A stretch of DNA of 64,000 nt, from contig NC_046683.1 of the NCBI RefSeq assembly GCF_009870125.1, forward strand, positions 47,197,869 through 47,261,868, written 5' to 3'. The translations under genes were made by a program, and so were the position numbers. Shown in pieces: positions 54,008-64,000 of this stretch; position 1 is the stretch's first letter; the number at the start of each line of letters is the position of its first letter. The notes under the pieces were generated by a model. It worked only from the letters and a program-made list of their open reading frames with translations, did no database searches and was not told the DNA's origin. Source of the stretch: Drosophila pseudoobscura. Lineage: Eukaryota > Arthropoda > Insecta > Diptera > Drosophilidae.

Positions 54008-57000
54008 GTCTCTCTCGCTTTCGAGGCTCACAGTGACAAAATGCAAATTATTATGACTGCGATAAATTGCAGTTTTTAATCGTTGTTGGAGCCGCTTCCA
54101 TACCTATACATATACATATATCTTTATCCATCTATAGATATACATATATATATATATATATATACAGTATATGTATGTGTAGATGTACCTGGTATGCATG
54201 TTGATATTTCTTGGGGTCTCTTCGACTAGGAAAAAGAATCGAAACTGGTTTTTCTTTGACTGCAACTCCCCGATCCGAAACCCCAACCAAAACCCACACA
54301 TAGTTTAGGTTGTAGTCATGCGTTGGTTGGATCTCTGGGATCGCATTTGTTGCTGTAGCTGTCGTTGTTGCTGTTGCTGTGGTTTGGGGTTTTGGCTGTG
54401 GTTGTTGGTGCCTTAGTGGTTGGCATAGTTAAACAAAACACAAGCCAAGCCAAGCCGAGCCATGCCAAGCCACACAGAAAGCTTAAACAAGTATACCACG
54501 CTTCATGCTCAAAAATGCTCAAAAATGTTCAAAAATGTTCAACGTTAGGCAAGCACAAGCACCCATCGATGGCTATGTGATCTCCCTCTTCCCCAGCCCC
54601 AGCCCCAGCCCCAGACCCAGCCTCAGCCTCAGATCGGATTGGATCCGATCGGGAGGGGATGGGTACGGGTACGGGTATGGGTATGGGGATCGATGTGCGG
54701 AACCGTACACATCATCGTACTACACAAATATGCAGTTACTGCCGCCAGTAAAAATACAAATACAAAAGAAACAAAAGTAAAAGCCGCTAAGCCTCCGCCT
54801 GGTGTTAATGCTTGAGGAGATCTCTCTCTCTCTTTCTGGTCTACCTCCAGCCCATAAAAATTACCCCCCGGAAGAGCCAATCCAGAGCTCAGTTCATTGA
54901 ACAGCGGGGCTTGGGTAACTGCCACTGCCACTGCCACATCCATTTCCACTGAAGATGATGGCATTGTGATCTGATTTCCTACCATTGTCAGCTAATGCTC
55001 GAACCAAAGATAGAGTTGGAGTTATCAGTTTTAGATTAGCAGTTATGTACATTTTTCGAACAAGTTGCAAGATCTTAAAGATAAGACTATATTATAGAAA
55101 CAAAAAATTGACTGTTTGATTTCTTACTTTTTAAAAGAAAAACATTTTCCTCGACTAAATGAAAAGTAAACTGATTTTTTTTTAAGTGCAAAAGGAAAAA
55201 ATAGATGACTTATTGATGCATTAACATAAGCTTGACACCTTTATCAGGGCAAATGAACTTGTGCTTTGTTTATAAACAATTTTTTCTTAGCCCAATCTCA
55301 AATTTGGCTCGGAAATAATTGGTCAGGGCAAGCACGTTTTTTGTTTTGGTGCAAACAGCTGATGCAGTTCGATTTGGTTATCGGAACGTTGCTTCAAATC
55401 AATAGATTGAAATTAGAAAGGCATTTTTATCACGCTGTATATTTTCAAGCCAGAAACGATGAGAAAACGAAACATATCGATACCACAAACCGGGAGCCCC
55501 TTAAAACGAAAAGTAAACGTATTGGCTGAAAACGTAATCCTCAAAAGTAAGCGAAAAACGGAGCCTGGCTGAATGTATATGATCCGAAAATTTCGTTTAT
55601 TTTTCACGCTCACTCTCCTTTTGTTCTTCGAGCGGAGGGAACGAGAAAGCAGCACACGAACAGAGCCGAAGGGCACACGAACTCAGAGAGAGACCTCCGC
55701 AGTGCTCGCAAACGTTTTTTTTTTTTTAGAGATTCGGTGTGATCCGAATCTGACTGAAGGCAGGATTCGTAACGATCGAAACCCAAAAAGAGACATGGGT
55801 ATAGCTTAGATTAGTAAAGATTAGTGGATTCGCGAAACATTTCTGTTTTTAATGGGTGTACAAAACATAATGCTGTTGCCATATCTGTTCTTCCGGCAGC
55901 ACGCGTATCTGATGGATAAAAGTCAAGCTGCAAATCCCAATATATCCTATCCCCAAACTAATCTCCATTTATCGAATCCGTTTAATTTCTCTGTAGGAAA
56001 TGGTGCAGGCGAAGGACCCCCCCTCACATTACTTGAGCAGATTGCGGACATATTTGGACCCGAAGGCGTCGCGCAGTCATCGGGTAAGATACTCATTTAC
56101 GTGTACAAAATCCATCCGATTGGTGTTTGGGTCTCTGGTTGTTTTGGTGTCTGGTTGTCTGTTTGTCCTTTAACCTTTACCATTTAACCTTTAACCTTGA
56201 AACTTTAACCAGCCGTTAGGCTAAAGCTCAAATTGTAGACTAAAGCCATTAAATTTTAAACCAAAATCTGTTGTTGTTGTTCCATTAATTAATGTGTAAA
56301 TTTCTCATTTCTCTACTCACAAAACACTGACAAACACACACACACACACATACACACGCCACGATCCACCACGAAAATCCCATCTCTTTTCTTCCTCTCT
56401 CTCTTCCTCTCTCTCTCTCTCTCTCTCTGTCTCTTTATGGTCTCCCGCTGCACCTGCACCACCAAATCCCGTATCCATGTATCCTGCTCTCGAATCCTGC
56501 ATCCTCCTACCCAACCACTACTCTGTCTTTCTCTCTCTCTCTCCTTGTACACTTACAGCTTTACCTCTTGTACTTTTTTTGCCAGAAACGGAAAATGGTA
56601 GGCGAGTCGACGTCCACGCAGGTGCTGCGGGACCTCGAGATCTCGCTGCGAACGAACCACATTGAGTGGGTGAAGGAGTTCCTCGACGACAGCAACCAGG
56701 GCCTGGACGCCCTGGTGGACTATCTCAGCTTTCGGCAGCAGATGATGCAGCACGAGCAGCGTCTCCAGGGCGCCCACTGCGCCTCCGAGGAGCGCCTGAA
56801 CATAACCAGCGGCGGGGATGGCGGGGACTTGGTACTCGGCCAGAACAGCTCGCTCAGTCCACCCCAGAGCCAGCCCCACAACGGGGGTCTGGGAATGGCC
56901 AATGGCTCTCTCCTCCTGCTGGACAGCGCGAGGCAGCAGCAGCACGCGTCCTACGGCTTCCTGCGTCCGACCATTGCCGATGCCATGGACAGTCCCAGCC

Positions 57001-60000
57001 TGAAGCGGCGCTCACGGCACATTGCCAAGCTGAACATGGGCGCGGCCACCGACGACATCCACGTGTCGATCATGTGCCTAAGGGCCATCATGAACAACAA
57101 GTACGGCTTCAACATGGTCATCCAGCATCGGGAGGCGATCAACTGCATTGCCCTGAGCCTCATCCACAAGTCGCTGAGGACGAAGGCGCTGGTGCTGGAG
57201 CTGCTGGCGGCCATCTGTCTGGTCAAGGGCGGTCATGAGATCATCCTGGGCTCCTTTGATAACTTCAAGGACGTGTGCCAGGAGAAGCGGCGCTTCCAGA
57301 CCCTCATGGAGTACTTCATGAACTTCGAGGCCTTCAACATCGACTTCATGGTCGCCTGCATGCAGTTCATGAACATCGTGGTCCACTCCGTTGAGGACAT
57401 GAACTACCGCGTCCATCTGCAGTACGAGTTCACGGCGCTGGGGCTGGATAAGTACCTCGAGCGGATTCGGCTGACCGAGTCCGAGGAGCTTAAGGTCCAG
57501 ATCTCCGCCTACCTCGATAACGTCTTCGATGTGGCCGCCCTCATGGAGGACTCCGAGACGAAGACGTCGGCCTTGGAGCGCGTCCAGGAGCTGGACGATC
57601 AGCTGGAGCGCGAGATCGACCGCAACTCCGAGTTCCTCTACAAATTCGCCGAGCTGGAGTCGGAGAACATCAACCTGAAGGCGGACCGCGACCAGCTGAC
57701 GGTGGCCCGCCAGAATCTCGAGGAGGAGCTGACGGCCCTCCAGCGAATGCTGCAGCAAAATGAGCAGGAGCTGCAGAAGCGCGACACGCTGCTCCGCACC
57801 AAGAACCAGGAGCTGCAGACCCTGTCCCGCTCCCTGCCCCGTTCCGCCTCTAGCGGCGATGGGGGCCTGACGAATGGCGGGCTCCAGGCTGGCTCCACAT
57901 TGGGCGCAGCCTCGCCACTGCCACCGCCGCTGCCTCCACCGATGCCAGCGGCAGCAGCAGCTCCGCCACCGCCGCCCCCACCGGCACCACCCATACCGCC
58001 GCCACCGCCCATGATGCCCGGCATGGGCCTCAGTCCGCTGGGCAGCCCCAATGGCAGCATCGCCTCGACGGCGCCCTCGCCGCCGCATGCCCCGCCCATG
58101 CTCTGCTCCTTTCCGCCCCCGCCGCCCCCAGTGGCCGGCTTCATGCCAGCCCCCGACGGCGCCATGACCATCAAGCGGAAGGTGCCCACCAAATACAAGC
58201 TTCCGACTCTCAACTGGATCCCGCTGAAGCCCAATCAGGTGAGTGGATAAGGCTGTTCAGGGTGTCCAAGGCCCCTACTCATGTCTCTCTGTGTCCTTTT
58301 CCAGGTGCGTGGCACCATCTTCAATGAGCTGGACGACGAGAAGATCTTCAAGCAGATCGACTTCAACGAGTTCGAGGAGCGTTTCAAGATTGGCAGCATT
58401 GGTGGTGCCCTGCACAACGGCACCGCTGGCTCGGAGGTGGATGGTTCGCTGCAGTCCAGCAAGCGCTTCAAGAGGCCCGACAATGTCTCGTTGCTGGAGC
58501 ACACGAGGTTAAGAAACATTGGTGAGTGGGCAGGAGAGCCAAAAACTATAGCCATTTACTGACTGGGTCTTGATTGATTATTTCATTAGCAATCTCCCGT
58601 CGCAAGCTGGGCATGCCCATCGACGATGTTGTGGCTGCCATACAGGCGTTGGATCTGAAGAAGCTGTTGCTGGAGAATGTGGAGCTGCTGCAGAAGATGG
58701 TGCCCACCGATGTCGAGATCAAGGCCTACAAGGAGTACATCATTGCGCGCAAGGACCCCCAGCTGCTCACCGAGGAGGACAGGTTCATGCTCCAGTTGTC
58801 GCGCGTCGAGCGCAACTCCTTCAAGCTCTCGATCATGAGTTACATGGGCAACTTTTTCGATAACGTTCATCTGATCAGTCCGGTATGGACCAGTAGTCTG
58901 CGCTGGAGCTGTGCTGACCGTCTAATTTCTGCCCTTTCTCTTGCAGCAAGTGCAGTCTATAGCCGCTGCCTCCAACTCCCTGAAGGAGTCGCGCAAGTTC
59001 AGGGCGGTGCTGGAGATAGTCCTGGCCTTTGGGAACTATCTGAACAGCAACAAGCGGGGACCGGCCTATGGCTTCAAGCTGCAATCACTGGACACGCTCA
59101 TCGACACCAAATCGACGGACAAGCGGTCGTCGCTGCTGCACTACATTGTGGCCACAATACGGGCCAAGTTTCCGGATCTGCTGAACTACGAGACGGAGCT
59201 GCAGTGCACGGATAAGGCCGCTCTGGTGGCGCTCGAGAATGTGGTGGCCGATGTCCACGAGCTGGACAAGGGAATGGATCAGGTTCGCAAGGAAGCCGAG
59301 CTGCGGGTGAAGGGCACGCAGACGCACATCCTGCGGGACTTCCTTAATAACACCGAGGACAAGCTGAAGAAGATCAAGAGCGACCTGCGGCACGCCCAGG
59401 AGGCCTTCAAGGAGTGTGTCGAGTACTTTGGCGAGTCCTCGCGGACTGCCGATGCGGCGGCCTTCTTTTCGCTGATTGTCCGCTTCACTCGTGCCTTTAA
59501 GGTTGGTGCCGACGCCTCTGAGCATTGAGATTCCTTTACATTTGTATCCTTGTTGCAGCAACACGACCAGGAGAACGAGCAGCGTCGTCGACTGGAGCAG
59601 GCGGCGGCCTTGGCTGCCTCCAAGAAGGAGAACAATGCACAGGTCCTGATGCGCAACAAGCACAACCAGAAGAAGCAACAGGTGAGTGCTGGACAGCGGC
59701 CGCACCCCCTCCCAGGGTGGCCTAAAAATCCTCTGACTCGGATATCTAACTTCTGCTGATCTTGCCAATGCTCTCGTAATCTGTTACGCTTTCATTCTGA
59801 TCTGATTTATGCAGCAAATACATTGTCTGCTCGACTTTGCCAAGCAGCACATCACTATGGACACTTGCCTTCCATAACTCCATCCCCAGGGGCACCACCA
59901 ACCACCACCAACCACCAACAACCTACCATCACCTCAACCTCCTCTCCAATCCACCCTAGCACGTCACGTTAACTACTTGGTCATTTGGTTAACAACTCGA

Positions 60001-61169
60001 AACACACACACACACACAAAACTCAGAAACAATTGGTCAGACATTTGGTTTTGGCTGCCCGCTAGACTCCCCCCACAAATCCAACACCATCCACCACTAG
60101 CACCATCTTCTTGGGGGACGGGACGGGACGGGACAAGACGGCATGTGGCATATGGCATGTGGCAAGATTTGTCCTGTGATTTGTGTATGGGGCTGGGCTC
60201 CCTCCCGCATTAGTGTAAGTCGCGTGGCTTGTGTCAACTTATGTCTAACCCAGTACCTAGTATCCACTGCCGCCTTTCTCTTGGCAGCCACTCTAATCCC
60301 CACGTTGTGTGGCCTAATCCTCGCTAATTCCATTGCTAATCCAAATCCAAATCCATCCATGACTAGCCCATTGGATTCTTGCCAGAAATGTATCACTAAA
60401 AACGTTGCTGCTTGGCTGCTTTAACCGATGTGTGGCAGGTTTAAACAAAATTCCAAAAGCTAATACATATTTCATTTTAACACTTAACCACAGACTCTTT
60501 TAACAGGAATTCGGTCTAAAACGGTTAGGAATTTTGTCCCTCTTTGTCCACGCCACCTTTTAAAACGCTACAACTCTCGTCGTTGCACGTTGCAGTTGCC
60601 TAAAACCACTAAACCCTCATCGAAAAACGTTTAAAGTTTAAGCGAAAGTGGGACAAAATACTTCTACCTTTTATAAGGATAGCTAATATCGGAATATAAA
60701 ATTTATTTAGACTCTCAAGCAAAGTCTCCGATCATACTTTAAATCTCATCGTACAAAAAAAGCTAATACTAACCTCGACTAACCCTACTTAGAATAAATC
60801 AGTGTCTTTATGTCCTCCTGGTGATGGTTCTCTTTGACTAATGGCTATCTCTGTTTATTTTCTCTTATTCCTCTCCCCAACCCCAACCTGGCTCCGCTTC
60901 TGTTTGATCCACAACACGTTTAACAGTTGCCTACAACGTGCGCGCTCTCCTTGCAGGATGCCGTCATCAACGAGCTGAAGAGCAAGACGCATTCGGTGCG
61001 CGAGAAGAAGCTGCTGCAGCAGGACGAGGTCTACAACGGGGCCCTGGAGGACATACTGCTGGGGCTGAAGAGCGAGCCGTATCGGCGGGCGGATGCGGTG
61101 CGGCGATCGCAGCGCCGGAGGATCGACAATAATCGCCTGTCGCGCACCCTGGAGGAGATGGATTGCTAG
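43834..61169 (+). CDS. Frl: Formin-like protein Frl (FMNL family)
   Basis: Nine coding exons (43834-44112, 51702-51785, 55997-56083, 56586-58238, 58305-58521, 58590-58882, 58947-59501, 59559-59681, 60957-61169) join in phase to 1167 residues. The start MGAVKSRH is an N-myristoylation-type motif, as in mammalian FMNL1-3. The GTPase-binding/FH3 region (about 85-480) includes [17 protein letters not shown] and [20 protein letters not shown], followed by a coiled coil (about 470-570). FH1 (about 590-675) has poly-proline runs. FH2 (about 684-1070) starts [19 protein letters not shown] and contains GNYLNS and [15 protein letters not shown]-terminal DAD-like basic segment ([20 protein letters not shown], then RRR) ends at DC. 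FMNL formins nucleate and elongate actin downstream of Cdc42/Rac; Drosophila Frl is known in mushroom-body axon and tracheal development. Introns 1 and 2 are very large, and the other six are 66-1275 nt. Confidence 0.95.
44113..51701 (+). other. Frl intron 1 (7.6 kb)
   Basis: Rich in simple repeats: CA near 45212-45230, TC at 45790-45822, CGGCT near 46206-46228, TTGCCAA near 46963-46978, GA at 47347-47371, a 39-bp tandem duplication at 47371-47434, CCCCAT at 47668-47698, CA at 49446-49464, GGAAC arrays near 46230, 46996, 49483 and 49783, GT at 51018-51032, CAACTG near 51053-51074 and a T-run near 51398-51414. No nested gene is proven. A minus-strand ORF at 47931-48263 and plus ORFs at 48.6-49.2 kb are unrecognised. 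Confidence 0.65.
51786..55996 (+). other. Frl intron 2 (4.2 kb)
   Basis: It holds a CTA/TAC triplet run (51868-51897), a CCAT/CCAACTAT run (52836-52878), a long TC run (53967-54005), a TA run (54141-54164), AGCC-type repeats (54441-54472, 54594-54632), a GGGTAC/GGGTAT run (54660-54690) and repeated CTCAAAAATG (about 54507-54540). No coding exon is recognised, though alternative Frl first exons could lie here. Confidence 0.6.
59815..59877 (+). other. Possible alternative last exon of Frl
   Basis: After a pyrimidine-containing tract and a GCAG acceptor at 59811-59814, an open frame in phase with exon 8 encodes [20 protein letters not shown] and a TAA. Using it would replace the DAD-bearing last exon with 20 residues. 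A cryptic site cannot be excluded. Confidence 0.3.
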
Positions 61170-63027
61170 ACGCGACGACCACGACACTGGGCAACGGTAG
61201 CAGCAGTAGAAACGAATCGAGAATCAAAATTCCAAAACGAATATAAACAAAAAAATATATAGAGATACTGCAATATGTGATTGGGCGATTAAATTGTTTT
61301 GGACACATGCAACAGACACACACACTCACATTCCCTCCCACAGGCACGATTGATGTTGTGCCTCGACTCGAATATTTTCAGTCGATAGGGCATCCCGCCC
61401 TATCCGTGAATCTCGCCTTGTTTTGTGGGAAATGTTTTTTCGCCAAAATGCTGTTTATAAAAACACATTTTAGTTTGGTTTAATTTGTTATTGGCTAGCG
61501 CTTAAGATGAACGAACTGATTCGAGCGGTGTATTTATCATTTATATAATTGTTAAATAATGGTTTACTTTTTAAACTGTATGTATATGTATGTATGTATA
61601 TACATATATATATGCGTATACACATACATTTATCCATGTATACATGATGTTTAGTTTATCATTTAGTTGTCGATGCTTAAGTTGTAAACAATTTAAAATT
61701 ATTTCTATCCGCATGAATATGGAAACTCTTCCAACTATATTTAAGAAATAAATACCTGAGAGAGTAAAATGCATTAAAATTTTTAATTTTTTTTTACGCC
61801 TTTCCTCCACTCCACACACACAAAGCCCCAATACTTTTATTAAGAGAAGCGCCAAAATATTGCATGCAAGAAATAATTAATTTTTAGGAATTTTTTACAG
61901 AAATACACATTTTATACAATTTTATTGGAATTTTTATATGAACGATATACACACTATAAGAATATACATTTATATATATGTATTCCATTTATACGCCAAT
62001 TTATTCTCACAAGCCACAACAAATTGTTGAAGACTGAAAATGGAGCAGTTTACTAAAAGACAAAAAAAAAGAAAAGAAAAAACAAAAACAAACACTCGGA
62101 TATACATACATACTATACATAAACAATTATTGAAAAGCTTTTGTAACAATCTTTTTCGAATAGTGTCTTCTCTCAACATAGATATACATTTATATACATT
62201 TAAAAGCAAAATGCAAAAACGCAATAACGAATTTAGTTGAACTTTAAGCACAGTTTTACAAGTGCCATTGGCATCCTTATGCATATCCTTTGAGTAGAGT
62301 AGACATTCTCTTTCATTTGCCAATGCCAAAACAAAAAAATATTAGCAAAAAACTGGAAGCGTTCTAGAACACGCGGCGACATACACGATTAGCACGCGCT
62401 CTGCATAGTTCTTAAAAATATTATGTTATTTAATTTGATAAGCCAGCAACACGATTATCGAAATGTCGGATTTTATGTACACTCACACACAAACACACAC
62501 ACACACACACAGACCTACATAAATATATTGAACACGCGAGCTATTTTAAACATATTATTATTAACCAAATAAACTAGCCAAAAGAAAAAGAGTTGTTTGT
62601 TTTTGAATTTAAAATAGCGTTACGTTGTGCAGGCCAGCTGTTCCTATGCTCCAGTCTGGCAACGCCATAAGCGATGAAAACTAGAGATGAGCGATACCTA
62701 GGATACTTTCATTGATTGTGAATATTACAGACAACTTTTAGTAAGTAAATCCCAAGTCAAATACTGCTTGCTCAGGAACTAGTTAATATAAACATTTTCT
62801 AATCGGGTTTTATTGATAAAAGCCACCGTAAATGTATTCTGTCACGATTTCAGCAACCTGTTGCAATTGCCTCTCCAGCCCAGTGGACATCGCCCATCTT
62901 TAGCACAACAGCTGATTGGGAAATTCGTGAGGGGTGGTGGAAATCGAGGGAGACGAAACGTAAATGTTTAAAAATGATTTAAATTAATGATTTTGCACAC
63001 GACGGACTACCGACGACGGACGCGAGA
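61170..63027. other. Frl 3'UTR and Pex1 upstream region
   Basis: Candidate Frl poly(A) signals AATAAA are at 61747-61752 and 62568-62573. TATA/TACA repeats lie near 61580-61625, and a CA run at 62490-62510. The last ~400 bp is the Pex1 5' flank. No gene is seen here. Confidence 0.6.
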
Positions 63028-63980
63028 ATGTTCAAACGCACATTTACGGTGGTTTATCGGCCAATAAAGAGCAACTTTGTGCTGCTGCCGGACCAGTACT
63101 ACGGCGTCGTATCGACCTATGTAAGTGTCCAAAAGTCCACCCGTGCGGCCGGGCGTCCAGATTAGATAAGCCAGCCAGTCGGTCAGTGAGTGGGAGATGA
63201 GATTAATCCGATTCGTTAATACTACTAGGACACGGGCTGCCTCAGTTTGCAGTACAATGGGCGCGTCCACTACGCCTCTTGGGCACCGCACGCGGGCGGC
63301 GGCGGCATCAAAGACAACGAAATTGGGATCAATGCCAGAGCGGCCAAGGAGATCGGTAAGCAGTTACTTAACAGGCGGATGTGATTTGATGTGCGAGTGC
63401 ATCGGTTGCCAAAATGCCGTAAAATTGGATATTCTATTTATCGCTCTCTATATCTGTGCGGTGCATAAATTGGTCTCTTTTTGTCGTAGGTCTGCATGAG
63501 TCAAGTATGGTCAAGTGTGCGCTCATCGCTGACGTTCTCAATCTGCGCAGCGTCCACGTTACCCCCGTCTCCGCCAAAGACTGGGAGATCATTGTGAGTG
63601 ATGTGATGTGCTGCGGTATGCTCTGGTGTGCTTCTCTCGTTGGCTGGTCTGGGAGTGTGTATGGCCAGCTTAAAAATAGATAGGCAATTTATATCTTAGC
63701 ATTTGGCGCGGGCGTGTGCTTGCAGTGTTCACATTTGTGTGGGCATTGTTTGGCCGGCATTGCCATTGACCCCACTGGTCCGACCAGAGAAGCATCCTTG
63801 ACCCTAGCATGCAAAGTGATTCTTCCATGCTTCCTTATTGACCTGAAATCTTTTCTCTGTGGCAGGAGCTGAGCAGTGAGAAGATCTCGGGCAGCGTCCT
63901 CGAGCAGACTCGCATCGTCAACTCCACGCAAATTCTGATTGTTTGGATCAACAAGTCCATGCAGGTGGCGCTGACAGTGG
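63028..63980 (+). CDS. Pex1: Peroxin 1 (Pex1 AAA ATPase), 5' end only
   Basis: Four exons (63028-63120, 63229-63355, 63490-63593, 63866-63980) join in phase to ~146 residues before a donor at 63981; the gene continues off the right edge. The start MFKRTFTVVYRPIKSNFVLL matches the first strand of the PEX1 N-terminal double-psi barrel. The block VTPVSAKDWEIIELSSEKIS, followed by LEQTRIV, lines up with human PEX1 VEPLSADDWEILEL and LLDQIRIV. PEX1 with PEX6 forms the AAA motor that extracts PEX5 from peroxisome membranes for matrix protein import. The D. melanogaster gene is l(3)70Da, consistent with the 70C-D genes next to it. The ATPase domains are outside the window. Confidence 0.88.
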
Positions 63981-64000
63981 GTAAATATCATCGATGAAGC

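Noticed and set aside
57078-58088. 336-codon minus-strand ORF
   Set aside because: Antisense to the Frl FH3/FH1 exon. Arg/Leu-rich low-complexity composition with no domain.

Overview
The window is nuclear DNA from a fly of the genus Drosophila. Genes are split by short GT-AG introns, intergenic DNA is AT-rich with simple repeats and fragments that look like DINE-1 (INE-1) transposons, and the products match Drosophila genes: the ionotropic co-receptor Ir76b, the Hsp110 chaperone Hsc70Cb, bluestreak (NEURL4), the formin Frl and Pex1. Melanogaster gene names carry map positions. Ir76b belongs to 76B, whereas Hsc70Cb (70C) and Pex1/l(3)70Da (70D) belong to 70C-D. Finding both blocks within 64 kb implies a species whose Muller D gene order differs from D. 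melanogaster. The obscura group is one possibility, but the sequence alone does not prove it.

Layout, left to right. 0.1-5.9 kb: a divergent pair of predicted ciliary genes, a TMEM237 orthologue (minus, 3' end outside the window) and an LRRC56 orthologue (plus); the gap between them holds four perfect CRE octamers and an X-box-like site. 6.4-8.6 kb: Ir76b (minus). 9.5-10.0 kb: a small predicted secreted protein of unknown function (minus), with two DRE sites upstream. 11.9-13.4 kb: a secreted GDSL phospholipase-B-like enzyme (minus). 13.4-19.0 kb: gene-poor DNA with transposon fragments and a ~200 bp tandem array; this is the likely junction between the 76B and 70C blocks. 19.0-20.6 kb: ADP-dependent glucokinase (plus). 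20.6-24.5 kb: repeat-rich DNA ending in a Motif 1/Motif 6 promoter. 24.5-30.6 kb: Hsc70Cb (plus), with an optional 96-nt exon. 30.6-33.8 kb: a region of gene debris containing rearranged pieces of bluestreak, a short phase-consistent ORF, and a decayed protamine-like (MST-HMG-type) gene. 33.8-39.7 kb: bluestreak (minus, 8 exons, six NHR domains). 40.1-41.0 kb: a REXO4-type exonuclease (plus). 41.1-41.5 kb: an MPLKIP/TTDN1-like protein (minus). 43.8-61.2 kb: the formin Frl (plus, 9 coding exons, two large introns). 63.0-64.0 kb: the 5' end of Pex1 (plus, continues outside).

The genes are independent housekeeping, sensory, ciliary and cytoskeletal functions, not one pathway. Two links are worth noting. 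TMEM237 and LRRC56 lie side by side and both belong to cilium biology. Bluestreak and the REXO4-type gene share a ~440 bp divergent promoter. Splice sites were placed by eye from GT/AG motifs, reading-frame phase and protein similarity; coding junctions were phase-checked, but UTR exons were not resolved.
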